A stretch of 64,000 nt of DNA from Seriola aureovittata (GCF_021018895.1 NC_079378.1:25292160-25356159), one strand, 5' to 3'. Shown: positions 1-12,855, counted from the stretch's first letter. A program made the numbers and translations. Notes: generated by a model not told the origin, from the sequence alone.

Positions 1-2059
1 AAAGTTATTTATTCAAAAATATATAAAGAGGGACACACATACACTGTTTATACTATACGGGTCAGATAAGGCCAGAAAACATCATAGAACAACAACAGAA
101 AAGACGCATGAGACACCTCAACAGTCCTGTAGCTGCTCTTCACTGAATCATACAAAGATACTGATCAGAGGAAAAATGCCAACATGAGAGGTTCTTTTAA
201 AGCAGAATAACAAATCTGTATGTATTTGTATGCATGTGTCACTGATTGTGTATGCTAAGTGGTCATAGCTTATTTCACGGCAACTAAAAGTGTCAAAGAA
301 AAACAAATTTCTTTAAAAAAGTTGGAGGCTAAATGATGTATATTCATCTGTGTGTGAGTCCTCAGTATCCTTGCAGTATGTTCAGTGTATTTCTTACTGA
401 GTGGAGCAGGAAGACGTCCAGCAGACAGAACCGTCTGAAATGGTAAACAGCATGTTGTGAGACAGTCACCATCAGTGTTGTGAGGACTAGAGGCAGCCTG
501 CTGGCCAACTTTTGACCAGAATACTGTGTACTGTGCTACAATGACTATTTCATTATGAATGTCATAGCATGCGGTGAGATGACCCCGCCACTGTATAAAA
601 TGACCAGTGTCCTGCTACTATCCGTGCAGTGCTTTGGCAGGGAGAATTAGATGAGTCCATGCGCTGAAGATGTCAGGCTGTTTTTGGGTCAAAGGAGTGT
701 CCAGTGTGGTGCAGCATCAGTGTAATATAATGTAATTATGTACCTAGTGTACTTCCCAGTGAATGTTTTTAGCTGTTGACATCTCTAAGTGGGCAACCCG
801 TGGGCATTTTAAGGCCACAGCCTGTCTCCTCCTGACTTCATTTTGCTTCCTCGGCCATGTTCCCATGTTGTACCAGGATACACATTTTTTCACAGTTTTG
901 AGATTAACAAAGGAAGTAAGAGGTTGAAGCGTAACAAGCGATCCTCCCAGAATCATTATTTTTGATATTTTTGCTAATAAGAATATGTTATAATTTTCTA
1001 CTCCAGTGATTCTTTAACATCTCTGATTTCACTTTGGTCAAAATTATCTGCAAATGAACTTTTCTCAAGCTCTCTGTGTCAGCTTGAGTTAGGCTCTGTG
1101 GCTGTCATTCAGCGTGGTGAAGTTGTACAAGGTGTGTCAGCGAGATACAGCAGAGTCAAAAGCCCGAGGCACAGTGTGTATTAAGGTTAATTTGAAGTGA
1201 TTAGATTAAGCAGTGGGGCTGTTGCTGTGGGGAACGAGAGCACTGTGGTGTGTCCTGCCATGAAGGGTGCGTTGAGTGCTTTATCTCGTGCTTCTAAGTG
1301 ATCTTGGAAGGGTGCTACTTCATGCTTAGGTATAGCAGGTCACATGAGTTCAACTCTTTGATAGCACATATCCAGCAGCTTGTCACGCTTGATGGGAGAG
1401 TCAAATTGGCACCGTCTGAAACAAAGGAAACACACTGGAGGAGGTTGGTAAATGCTGGTTATTATTAGCAGCACAATCCTCCTCAGTATTTTCCTACTTC
1501 TTTTGTACTTGATGTTTATTACACTGAGTTGTGCATAGTTTTTTCTGTATAGCGGTCTGTCTCAGGTAAGCTCAAGTCATTTCCCCTGTTATTCTTCCTT
1601 TTCTTATTTCTGGGTCCCTACACTGCTGCATGAGACATCTGCATGTTTGTCTTCCTCTGTTTGATTTCTGCTCATCAGAAGCTTCAAAAAAATCAATTTT
1701 TTCAAGCAAGGTCCTTCCAGTGTTCTCTTTTGTTTGTCCCTGGGCCTTTTGGAAGCCCCATTTTCCCACTGCACAGCATTACCACTTTTAAGAAATGCTG
1801 TGTGCTAAAACCCAAACTGAGCTACCACAAAATCAAAAGATTTGAAAAATACTGTTGGCCTTAACAGATTACAAAGCGTTGAGCAAAATCCTTGATGTTT
1901 TTTTTTTTTTTTTTTTTTGAGGCTTGAGGATGTCCAAGGTAAAAATGTGTCTACAGCCACAGCTCTGTGAGAGACTGCACTTAGGCACAGCAGCACTTTG
2001 AGCTCACACAGTCACCCAATGGCAACTGTAATGTGCTGATGTTTACCACGCACATTTAA
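1..2059. other. Upstream non-coding DNA, no gene seen
   Basis: No reading frame here looks coding: all are short, without recognisable domains or paired splice sites. The extreme left end has TTTATT at 8-13, which is AATAAA on the minus strand, so the window edge could lie in the 3' UTR of a minus-strand gene, but nothing else supports this. A run of about 20 T occurs at 1898-1918. Confidence 0.4.
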
Positions 2060-2372
2060 TGTTTACCATGTTCACTATCTGACTTCAGAGTCTTAGTACA
2101 CTGACATTTACTGTTAGAACTAAACACAAAGTAGAGCTGAGGGTGATGTCATTATTTTTGCAGGTGTTTGGTCATCAATCAATGTATTGAACAAACTGAA
2201 ATTTTAGACCGGGTGATGGTGCTGGGTGAAAAGTCACCTATGCATCCTGTGGGGAACATGAATATCTTTACCAAATTTCATGGCAATCTGTCTAATGGTT
2301 GCCAAGACATTACACTCGGCGTCTGGACCAAAGTATTGGACGAACTGGCTGCCTGCCACTGTCGTCCCTAGA
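2060..2372. repeat. Old teleost dispersed repeat (GTTAGCATGCTAAC family), copy 1
   Basis: The block contains the ordered phrases I know from a very common teleost dispersed repeat: actaaacacaaagt, gagctgagggtgatg, ggtgtttggtcat, a stretch around aaatttcatggcaat, and a terminal tctggaccaaagt...ggac. Related copies lie at 28988-29282, 47870-48350 and, weakly, 56768-56960. The class of the element is not clear to me. The reading frame through it is not a gene. Recognition is from memory of the family, not from a search. Confidence 0.6.
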
Positions 2373-4985
2373 GCCATACAAGTAGAGTAAAACACTGAGA
2401 GACTCACAGTGAAATTCTACCTGCACTTCCCTGGACAGTTTACAACTGACAAAGAATACATTTTTCATATTCCAGCTGACAGATCTGAAATCTGCCTGTG
2501 CTGTTGTTTAGATGTGCAGATTTCGTAGTTGTAGAGATGCGGCAAACTTGGCTGATTAGAAAGATGTAAACAGCTGGTATTAGATAAAAGAGACACATTC
2601 ATATGCCTGAAACTAGCTGTAAATATCAAACTTGGTGTACTATGAATTTTTGACAACATAACAACAAATACTACCATTTTTATTTTGCTTGGGTTTGGGA
2701 TGAAAAGATTAAGATTAGGTGCTTTTTTTCTGAAAACAATTTGTTTTGATGGCTTCATTTCATTAATGGATGCATTTGGATGTGCATGGCCCACTTTTTA
2801 ATTGAGGGTCAGAATGCTATTAGATAGTGAAATTGACTAAACATGATGACTAAATGCAAGCAGCATTGCTTTGTGATGACTACTACACAGTGAACAGTAA
2901 GATAAAGTAAGATAAAGTTAAAGTAAGATTACTTCACACCCCCAATTTAACATTATTTCCTGTCACTGTGACGGGATATCTCCGCAGGTACATTTCTCGT
3001 ACCAAGCTGTGTGTTCTTCAGTTCCAACTTCCGTCTGAATTCAAATACCGTCACCTAGAGAAAATTAAATCTCACAAAGACAAGGCTGGATATGGATGGT
3101 ACACTTGCATTAATGTTAACATTGTATAAAATTTCATCAGCCAGGAATGAAAGTGTCTACATCTCCTTTCCAATTAAGCTCCCTTTATTACATATTAAGT
3201 GCTCAACCTAAGCTGCCGGCAGAGGATGCATTTCAACAGAGCTGGCTTTATTTTCATTCTGTCTGGCATACAGTATATGTGAAGAAATTACTAAGCCTCA
3301 CAAGATTTTAGTTTTTTGGGGGAAAAAATATTGCAGCCAAATTGAGACTCTCTTCATCTGTAAGCTGCTTTAAGTCTCACTAAAGGCTTAGCTATTCCTT
3401 ATTAGTATTGGCTGCTGTGTAGATTCAGCAGACTACCCCCCTTTCCCTGGCTTTGCTATCCAACTATTTACCTCTGATACGACCATGTGCACTGATCACT
3501 TCAAGCAGACCCCTTAAGCTCCCTCCCCCCATCACTGAGTTGCACATTTAAGACCAGAGCATGGTGGTTGTATGTGAGAAGATCAAACTGATTGTTTGTT
3601 CAGCATGTGTGTTCTTCAAACAGCTTTCAATCAAATCTACTTGACAGTCGACTGAAGCAAAATGTGTTTTATTTGATCAACACCAAGAGCTGTCCGCTCA
3701 AGGACGGATAATTGCAGATTCTTTTCCATAGAATATTTCACCATTGGAGGTGAGATTATAGTGGGAGAGTATTTCTTATTCCTGAATAACACCATATTTT
3801 ATGTATGTAAAAAAGCACATCTTTTCCTGAATAATCTAAGAATAGGCTGTTTTTCTGCCTAGATGTGCTGTGAGGAGCAGCTCTCCTGGGAATGAATGCA
3901 AATGTGTTGGATATATTCCTTTGTATCTTTGCAGTCTGGAGAGTGCCATCTATTGTATATTATGTGTCGAGTTTTCTCCTGTCTGTTTGACACTCAAAAC
4001 AACAGCGCTGAATGAACAAGTGTCTAGAGGCTGCTGGAGACACTGACAGCTTCTGTCGTTTTTACTTTTGTACATTGTTTGGAATAGAATAGATGATTTT
4101 ATGGAAATGGCGAGATGTGTTTGAAGTCTTGAATATGTAAAAAGTGCTAACTAAGTCTACAAAATATTTTGTACAACTTGGTGATCTTGAAGTGAAATGT
4201 GTAGCTTTGGAGAGGCAGATGTCTTTCTCACCTCCTGCATTGACAAAAAGGCAGCGAGCATGGTGTTGTTTACCACAGCCCATAAGCAGGGGGCAGCAGT
4301 GCAGTACAGACACTTGTTAATTGTGGCACTGGAAAGATGATAATTGAAACAACAGAGGAAGACGAGGCAGATGCCTGCGGCAGAGGTTGGATAAACAGAG
4401 CGTGTTGCCTACTGTCTGTGCAACTGAAAAATGGAAATAGTTTATTATTGTGCAGCAAAACTAACTGACGGACCATCATATTCAAAACCGGCCTTTGGAG
4501 GAAATATGATTTGTTATGATTTGCTCTGAACACTGAAGACAAAAGGAAACAGTGAGCCATCGGTGATCACAAATGTTTAAAATAAGTATTCAGCATCCAC
4601 AGCTGTGCCACAGTCACTGATTACCTCCTACAACTCTGTGCATTACACAATGGATAAACACATAAAACACACAGCAGGTGGTGGAGGCCCTTCCCAACAC
4701 ATTCTAACTGTACATAGTAAATTCAGCTTTATTAATGACACAGAACAACATTCTGACCAAGTGCTAACTAAAGCCACTAACTGCCTTTCTTTCAATTAAT
4801 ACAGAATTAATGTGTCCAACTAAAAACTGCACATTTACTGTGATTCCACCTGCGTTCTATTCTCATACTGAGGGTTCGTCATGTTGCGTCTGCCCACTTG
4901 GTGATGCCAATATCATCAACCTTAACACACATTTTCACCAAATATCAACAGCCAGGTACGACAATTTCACAAACGTGACAAAGTG
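2373..4985. other. Intergenic DNA, nothing supported
   Basis: AT-rich single-copy-looking sequence. A short degenerate tandem of gtaagataaa units occurs at about 2898-2930. Short open frames on both strands have neither splice-site support nor recognisable composition. Confidence 0.4.
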
Positions 4986-5310
4986 GGGCTGCAACCAAAA
5001 GGTTATTTTCCATTATCAATTCATTTGTCGATTACGGGTTCGATAAGATGATAAACTGTGCATAATTTGTTTTTAAAAAAAAAAACAGTGAAAAATACAC
5101 ATCACAATGCTCAAAGTGACGTCTTTAAATTACTTATTTTGTCCCATCAACACTGCAAAACCCAAAGATGTTTCATTTACTGTCATGAATGACAAAGAAA
5201 AGCAGCAAATCCACATGTGAGACACACAAACAATCAATGTTCAGCAATTTTGTTTGGAAAATTACTGAAAATATGAATCAATCATCAATTATCAAAGTAG
5301 CTTTTCATAA
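4986..5310 (+). repeat. Teleost dispersed repeat (GGGCTGCAAC family), copy 1
   Basis: It begins ggggctgcaaccaa and proceeds through the phrases ttattttc-cattatc-aattcatttgtcgatta, caaagtgacgtctt-aaatt, ttttgtcc-atcaaca, aacccaaagat and gacaaagaaaagcagcaaatcc, then ends near atcaattatcaaagtag. This order matches a repeat of roughly 300-350 bp that is abundant in teleost genomes and usually starts GGGCTGCAAC and ends in its inverse. A second, more decayed copy lies at 44031-44300 in robo intron 2. It is diverged and has a poly-A-like interruption near 5074-5085. The transposon class is not assigned here. Confidence 0.65.
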
Positions 5311-6077
5311 AAGATTCCTCATGAGTGTGAAATTAACTGACAGGTCTTCAGAATAGGCAACCAGCTAAATAAACATGTACATGAACCACCACAACAGTAA
5401 TCAGAATAATTAGTCAAAAGCTCATTGGTGTCTTGTTTCAGGTGAGCCAATCAGAGACTAAATAATTATTTAAGGCTGTGTACAACATCTGCATGTGCAG
5501 TATTGCCAAGATGAAAAGGCAGCATTCAACTGTTAAATCCACAGAACGAAGTATCAAAGTATCTTCCCTCAAATACCCAAAATAATGTCCAAACAAACAG
5601 TTTTGTTAAATCTGTTTCACTTCATCCAAATAAAATACACAACTCAAAATGTAACCAGATTCATTAAAGTAAACGACCAAAAACTTAAACCAGAGGGATC
5701 AAAATGACGTTTAGATCAGAAATTACAACATGAATGTAAATGTAAAGGGCGCTCATTGTACCATAGGCTTGTCAGTTAGACCTGGCACTGACCAAAAGAT
5801 TAAGCGTCTCTGGGCGATAAATCCAGCCTGTAGGAAAAAGAATCTCCCTCCCTGCTGCTTAATACACAGATGCAGCATCCAGAGCTGATCTGGCTTCCTC
5901 TGCAACCACCATGTACCAACTTGGACTGCTCCAGCAGCAAGATCACATGTGCACAAACACTTGAGACTGATGTAAAATGGTTTCATGGTCTTCAAGCTTG
6001 CTTACTCCCTCAGTAAGCTTGGTCATGCAGATGTTAATTTGTAATGTTTGAGATTCAGCAAATAGTAAAAAAAAAAA

Positions 6078-6149
6078 CCAAAAAACGGAGGATAAAAAAT
6101 GTGACCCGCAGTCTGAGAGAACGCAGTCTGGAATACCACGCTGTGTCAA
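6078..6149 (-). pseudogene. Short integrase-like remnant (LTR-retroelement type)
   Basis: Read on the minus strand, 24 codons contain the spacing GIP-x4-LSD-x-G-x2-F-x-S. This is typical of the integrase core around its second catalytic aspartate in Ty3/gypsy-like and retroviral elements. The usual Arg after SD is Cys here. The flanks do not continue as integrase: downstream is a T-rich tract encoding repeated Phe, and no third catalytic residue is visible. It is therefore a broken fragment of an old element if real. A chance match is possible, but the number of matching positions makes that less likely. Confidence 0.35.
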
Positions 6150-6564
6150 GGTTACTCATGTCAGGATATGGGATACACAAATATGTGACTTTTTTTGAGA
6201 GGAACAGTGTAGTTCTACCCCACTGCAGAAAAACATCCACACAAACAACAAGAGGTTGTTTTAAAGCATTTAGGCTGCAACTCTAAAGAACCGACTGGAT
6301 CAAATCCATCTGAAGCATTTCCTGGAGATTGTTGGAATTATGTAGCCAGTTTACTTTTCTCAGTTCTGGTAAATGATACAGTCACACACATGCTGTCTAA
6401 CATCAGAGCTCTCTGGTGGGTTGAGTGTCTCACACAGGGCGGGGCTTGTTGTTTGAAGGAAGGAAACCAGAAGGTAAACCCTGAAACTAACTGGGAAGTT
6501 GACACATGGTTCCATGGGAAGATCCTCCACTGTGATGATGAGGTGGTTTGATACAAGGTCTCAC

Positions 6565-6620
6565 ATTTAGTATATTCCTGCTCTGCCTTTAACATGTCTT
6601 TGATGGACAGCTTTTCAGCA
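6565..6620 (-). other. Candidate small exon on the minus strand
   Basis: On the minus strand a strong acceptor (tttgacc branch-like site, then ttttctttcttcatcag) precedes 56 bases, followed by a good donor (aaat|gtgaga). The open frame reads AEKLSIKDMLKAEQEYTK, which looks like an amphipathic helix. I do not recognise the protein. No partner exon is proven, although other minus-strand frames lie on both sides (6666-7046, 7213-7404). It could be chance or part of a decayed gene. Confidence 0.22.
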
Positions 6621-7212
6621 CTGATGAAGAAAGAAAAGGTCAAAGGTCATCTCAAAACTAGTCTCCTAGGGGAGGGATAGGAGGGATGCAAGGCCTGCTG
6701 GAACATACAGTCCTTTGGGAAGACTCACCTTCCTGACACATGGACGACTAAATGGATTTAACAGACGATCTGTTGGTGAGACCAACGTCCCAGTCAGGCC
6801 AAAGATTACGCAATATCTAAAACAGCAACGATACAAAGCGTTAATGGAATTATCGACACCACACAGCATCAAACAACAACGCAGTCTACAGGCTTCAATC
6901 ACCTCAATCCACAGTCTGACAGTGTCACATACATCAGTTTGTTTCAGCTCTTCATTGACACCAAGTGAAACCTTTCCCCCAAAATTAAGGCTGACATGAC
7001 TGACATGTTTTTCAATTACAAAAAGAAACTTTGACCAATGGTTCACAACATAGTCTTTGAAACAAATGGCTCACTAGCCTTCAGTGTCGGTTTATCTCAT
7101 CCAAACAAAGTTTTTCAGTGTTGGGTTTTTGGTTAAAAACTGTGTAAATCAAACTGAAGTATAAACTGATCCTGGTCACAGAGAGGATGAAAAATACAAC
7201 GCACTCACTCTA

Positions 7213-7425
7213 CCTCAGAGTTATCACACAGTGTTTTAGGGTCACCAGCATCAGCTCTGCCAAGACTTTAAATCCAGTCTGAAGGGAAACTAAAACCTTT
7301 CCCACTCTTTCAATCATGAAGTCGGCCTTCACGACAACCAGCACACCAACACGGACGTGGAGAGCGGCCCTGCAGTCGGTGCCTCCGTGGTGGACAATGA
7401 TCAGCTACACCAACGCAGTTCAAGT
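7213..7425. other. CpG-dense coding-like island, strand unresolved
   Basis: About 100 bp (7319-7415) is sharply richer in G+C and CpG than its surroundings. The minus strand is open for 64 codons (7213-7404) starting just after a tag that could be a splice acceptor, with a high share of G/C at third positions. The plus strand in one frame is open from 7294 to a stop at 7552-7554 and reads hydrophilic residues, with two stops further upstream at 7237-7239 and 7291-7293. I recognise neither product. It may be an exon, a pseudogene, or a fragment of a mobile element ORF. Confidence 0.25.
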
Positions 7426-8109
7426 AAAAACAGGTACACTGTCCAACATGGAGACTGCAGCATGTCAGAATACCATCTGGTGCAGAAGAGGGTGGATTCA
7501 AACTGTGGGGAACGTTGTAACTGGATAATTGCTCAAATTATAATTATAACATAATTATGACATGTGAATTAATTCTGACAACAGGTGACGAGTCACTCTC
7601 TCTACGTTTAAGTACGAGTGACAGGCATGTATAGGACACACAAGCCTTATTATAGGTCACAAATCCATTTTCAAAACAGTAGAGGAGAAATATTTTCAGT
7701 TGGGTATGTTTTTCAAGGCTTAAAAAAATTTGGCCCACAGAACTGTGTGTGTAGCATTTGAATCTTAAGAGTACCAGCTGTCATCATAAATCTGCTTAAG
7801 GCCTATTTCCAACACATACAAATATGCTTCAAAATGGTGGAATTTAGCACAGCATGCCAGACACTGGAAATTGGTATGATTGCAGGGTGCACATTTCCTC
7901 CCCTCCCATTCACCCTGGTGATAGGAGTAATCATCGGAGCGTCGTAGAGGGTTGTGGGCTTTGAGGGTGACAGGTAGGGGCATCATGTCTCAGGGTGAAA
8001 TGGTCAGTCCAACACTTTTACAAGCTGATAGACAGTGTTGTACAAATTGCCTCTGTTGCTTTGACCGGTTACTCTTCAGCCATGTTTCGAACCAAGAGTG
8101 GGTGTTATT

Positions 8110-8270
8110 TTTTCTAACCTTTATTTATTTCAGGTAGTTTCAGTGAGGGGCAACACAGCGACAACAGTTTAACACCACAGTCTGACCACCGAGCAGCTCC
8201 GCTGGAGCAGTTGGGTTTAAAAGCCTTGCTCAAGGGCACCACAGCAGTGTTGATGAGGGTTGGGTAAAAC
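8110..8270. repeat. Teleost repeat fragment (CTTGCTCAAGGGCACC type)
   Basis: The string gagcagctccgctggagcag, followed by gttgggtttaaaagccttgctcaagggcaccacagcag, is a very common dispersed motif in fish genomes. Only this fragment is clear; the surrounding sequence shows no termini. Confidence 0.5.
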
Positions 8271-9399
8271 AGTAGGAACACATTCCTCAGTTTATTGTAC
8301 ACTGTCTGAAACATGTTATTGAGAGATTTATAGTGATTAGCTGGACAGTCCTGTCTGTCTTTGGCTAATTCAGTATCATCACTGGCCTTAATAATACTTC
8401 TGGTACTTAATAATAACAATATGTGTTATTGATCACTATTTTAAAAATTCAACTAATCTTCAAGAATATCTCTACAAATATCCAAAAAACAAGTTATGGT
8501 TAAGGTGAGGTTTAGCAAAACGATCTAATCTCACCTTTTCAAATGTCACAAATGTCACCTCTCGGATTTCTAGTATTCTAAGTGTTACTGTTATTCAAAA
8601 TCGGCAAACCAGTGTCTTTTATACCAAACACTGAGTTGTCTTTGTTTTTCAGGTAGATTTGTGCTATTTGAATTTAAAACAGCAATACAACATTAGTCCT
8701 AATGACAGCAGCAGAGATAATCCATCTGCCTGCTCGTATTATCATCATCTCTCACAAACATAGCCTATATCACTCATCACTCATCATACAACTCAACAGT
8801 CTTAAAATTGTATGGAAGCTCTCATTTATTACAAGAATTCACTCAGCCAGTATTTAATCAGTATTAGGGATGGCATGTAACATTAACAGTACTTGACAGT
8901 GTTCTCTATCACCGAGGCCAGCCGTACGAGCTGCCTCTCCTCGTCTCTGCCGGGGCATCACGACACACGCAGCTAAGTCTACTTTTATAGTAGCTAAATG
9001 GAGTTATGACATTAACTGAGTTAGGAGCAAAGATTCACTCACAGATTCGGTTTCCCGTACCAACAGAGGCATGACACGCCTCTTTCTGTCCTGGTAATTG
9101 TCTCATGTTCATGCGTATGTTTTCTGTCAGACAATCTACCAAGTGCATTTTTCTGTTAACTTAGTCACTCATCACTCCAAGTTTATTTCCTGATTTAGAA
9201 ACAAATAACGAGCTTCTGGTTGAACATTGATTTCTTTAATGAAGATCTACCAATTTCTGTCTAATCACTTCTGACTGCCCACCACCCTCGAGCTGTATCA
9301 CAGCCCTCCTCTGTTGAGCTCCAGTCCACATTTCCTCCCACAGGAATAAATCCATGGCAGGTAGGAGAACAGACAGAGACAATGTGAAGTCTTATTGTG

Positions 9400-9990
9400 A
9401 AATTCAGTCTGTTTTGACAGTGTTTAAACTTCCTTTCCAGACATGTTTTAAACTCTGTAAAAATCCTCTGCTTTGTTTCATATTTAGTTCAACAAAAAAA
9501 AAATCTAAAACTGGGTCTGCAGCTCATCTCCTCTGACTTCCTGATTGAGAAATCTGGATCAGGCCTTGAGCCCCGCCCACCACCTGCTGGCTCCAGGTGG
9601 ACAGGTGAAAGAGCAGAGAGTATCAAGATGGTGAGAGGAGGAAACATCAGAGACACTCAGCCACATGTTTGAGCCTCAGTCAGACCCAGACTCAGAGGAG
9701 GAGTCTGTTGAGACCAGAACCAGAGACTAGCAGACGGATCAGAACCGTTAGCGCAGTTAGCATCTTTTATTTGTTGTTTGTTAGCTTGTAACTGGCAGTG
9801 GCTGAAACAGTGTTAGCGGTTGTGCTAATGCTAACTCTTTGTGTATTGACAAGCTTTCAGGTGTATTTAGCCCCGCCTCCCCATCCCCACAAGTTGACAG
9901 GATTGGTTCCTCAGGTCTGTGACGTATGAAACCCTGAATCTGTGTTCATGAGACTGTCATTGGTTCACTGCAGTTCAAGGTGGAAACACT
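9400..9990. repeat. Probable dispersed repeat, family not assigned
   Basis: The block from about 9430 (cttcctttccagacatg) through gagccccgcccacc, a run of tcagacccagactcagagg, and a gttagc-rich section near 9748-9835 resembles recurrent non-autonomous repeats of teleosts. I see no clean terminal repeats or target-site duplications and cannot name a family. The only open frame here (9354-9536) has no coding character. Confidence 0.35.
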
Positions 9991-11548
9991 CAGTTATTTC
10001 ACTCATCATATTTTTTTTGTTAAATAAAAACATCATATGGACGTGTTAAACACTGGATTTTCATCGGAGGGAGTCTTTAACCAACTCAGGCATGAACATC
10101 ATTAATGAAGCGAGTGTAAATAATAAACAGTGTTTGCACGATCTTGATAATACAGGAAATATGCATCAGTCTCTGCTTTCTTTCATACATTCATACAAAC
10201 TGACTGAGAAACATGAGACAATCACAGGAGAAGAAAGAGCTTCATGCTGTTTCTTTACTTTTGTTGAATAGCGTCCCTGCCCTTCTAACTACCATGCATT
10301 TTGCAAAGTCTGCAAGGATAATTTTGATGTCAGGCAGCAAGGACCAGCAGGCAGGTTAACTTTTAACTACGAGATAGATCTTAAATTAAAAAGGGAGCTA
10401 TTAAATAAAATATATAGTGTTTCTAGCTTTTCACTGTGTTTTACATCCTAGGCAGCGTGGTGGGAGTCCATGTTTGTAAGGTCTGGATTCATGAAAAGCC
10501 TAAAGTTACACTGCTGTAAAGGTTAGTACTTCATATTTGAGTGCTTACAATTGCAGGATTAGGGTTATTTTAAAGAGATCAAATGTTAACTCCCATTGAA
10601 CATTCTGCCGGATCTGAATTTTAATTATTCTGAGAATACACCATAAAATGACCAGAGATTCAGCTAAAAGTGTACAGTAAATCCAGCATTTAACTCTAAA
10701 ACCTTCTTAAAACACCTACAGCAATAAAAATGATTTATAATATAAAGAGGGACTTCAGATTGTGTGCTGGTGCTCAAGATTACCTCAGATATATGTTGAA
10801 AAAGTCTGAGTTTGGCTCACATGGCCACTGAAATTGAAAGCTTTACAGAATTAATGTGAAGGTGACATCTTCCTCCCTGTCATGTGCCCTTATTCCCACT
10901 TTATCCTCTCCTTTCAAATCCACATTGCACATTTAAAAAGCTGCGGCAAAATTTGAACTGGTGTAGTGACACTGCCAATCACCTTGTAGATCACCTGTGA
11001 CGTGTGAAGCCCGGTGAACGTTTCTATTTTCAGTACTTTGATTGATTGTTTTTAATTGGACTTCAGGCTCATATCTGCTTCTTCAACCAGTTTAAATTTC
11101 AATATCCAGCATCTACTTTTGTACAGTTGGGCTGGTTTCATGGGAGGTGTATCATTATGCTGTATATGAAACCATAGCACAGCTACGTTAGCATGGTGAG
11201 TCATATATCTTCTCCAGCCCCGTTCGAACCCCATCACTCTGTTTTGTTAAGATTGATGGTGAGATCAGAAATGACTGGGTTCAATGTTGTGGCGATGCAA
11301 GTGTCTCAGTAATGTCAGGTTAGTGTCGATGTGTAGAGTCGCTTTTGTGTAGGATGCCATTTGTGTCACAGACAACAACACTGTACAACTGCTGTGTTGT
11401 AAACACATATTGAATTTTTCACACCAAATGTGTGTCACCTGCAAGATAAGCTCCATTTCATTTCTGTGTTTACTTAAACACTGGGGACAAGACTGACTGT
11501 AATATCTTAAAAGGATTAGTATGTAAAACAAACATGGTGGTATGTCAT

Positions 11549-11629
<81 letters not shown>

Positions 11630-11638
11630 GGATAGATG

Positions 11639-11701
<63 letters not shown>

Positions 11702-11705
11702 GATG

Positions 11706-11768
<63 letters not shown>

Positions 11769-11772
11769 GATG

Positions 11773-11859
<87 letters not shown>

Positions 11860-11874
11860 GGATAGATAGATAGT

Positions 11875-11943
<69 letters not shown>

Positions 11944-11967
11944 GATAGATAGATACATAGATAGATA
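11549..11967. repeat. Long interrupted (GATA)n microsatellite
   Basis: About 419 bp of nearly pure GATA units. Rare variants break it: GATG near 11627-11640 and 11858, GATGATG near 11699 and 11766, GTTA near 11873, and GATGATA at 11941. Both strands stay open in the array and would translate as repeats of Tyr-Leu-Ser-Ile, but this is simple sequence, not a gene. GATA arrays of this kind are often attached to the tail of retroelements in fish, which fits the adjacent block. Confidence 0.95.
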
Positions 11968-12165
11968 CTTTATTCATCCCCTAGGGGGAATTCATGTGTT
12001 CAGTAGCTCATTGGCAATAATACTAATAAACAATAATAATTAAATTAGTCCACTTCGTTTGCCTGAGGTGTTATATAGACTGATGGCATGGAAGAGATGA
12101 GACATTGGCTGCAGCTGTTGCTGCTCTTTCTTCTTATTGTTAATTAATAACTTGGTTTCTGCAAT
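11968..12165. mobile_element. Retroelement-like tail fused to the GATA array
   Basis: Directly after the GATA array comes actttattcatcccctaggg-ggaattca, then ttatatagactgatggcatg. Both phrases recur in teleost genomes as the conserved end of a dispersed retroelement (usually ...ACTTTATTGATCCC... next to a tetranucleotide tract). No reverse transcriptase coding sequence is visible, so this is a short truncated copy. Element name left open. Confidence 0.5.
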
Positions 12166-12559
12166 CACTTGTTTTCATGCTGCAGAGTGAAAAGGCCAAA
12201 GTCACCAATTACATGTACTGTAATACCATAAACCTTTGTCTGATTTAAATATGCAAAAAAAAAAAATAAATTTAGTAGGTATCTTTGTTTTGACACTGTT
12301 GTGCAAATTATGTGACACTGAGTCGAGAAGACTCACCACTTATTACTGTACTTTACATCTATACAGAACATGGGAATTAGTTTAAAAAGAATTGTTGTCT
12401 ATCTTCAAGTCACATTAATCAACAGTCAGTTCAAATGTGTATTTATGTATTTATGCTTATATTGTAGACATACAGTATGTTTTGTAAATATATGCCCATT
12501 CCAAAGCCTGTCAACATATGTTCATATCATATACAATGGAGTCCAAAAGTCTGAGATAG

Positions 12560-12855
12560 ACATGTTAAAAATGTATGAGAAATTAACAAGAAAAATATAT
12601 ATGCACATAGAATTTTGAAATGTATGTTGTTTTAATAAACTTGTATATATGTAAATTACATATACTGTATATAATTAACATATATGGTCACAGGCTCTTA
12701 TAACATATAAGATTTCAGCATATAGAGATTTTTAATATACTGTTTGTACAAATACAAATATTACTATGGGTATTTCATATATGTTATAAACATATATCTT
12801 CATATATCCAGAGGATGTATATATGTAATAATGATATATTGTCATATATTGTCAT
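12560..12855. repeat. AT-rich block with CATATA palindromes
   Basis: Very AT-rich sequence with repeated catata/tatatg units. One inverted repeat is tatatgtaa-a-ttacatata near 12646, followed by tactgtata. It could form small hairpins. No gene or defined element is recognised. Confidence 0.45.

Noticed and set aside
11549..11967. Regular short repeats that might suggest a CRISPR-like array
   Set aside because: Four-base tandem units with no spacers, in a vertebrate genome.
11516..11977. Minus-strand frames of 153 and 136 codons made of Tyr-Leu-Ser-Ile repeats
   Set aside because: They are translations of the GATA microsatellite; simple sequence, no gene.
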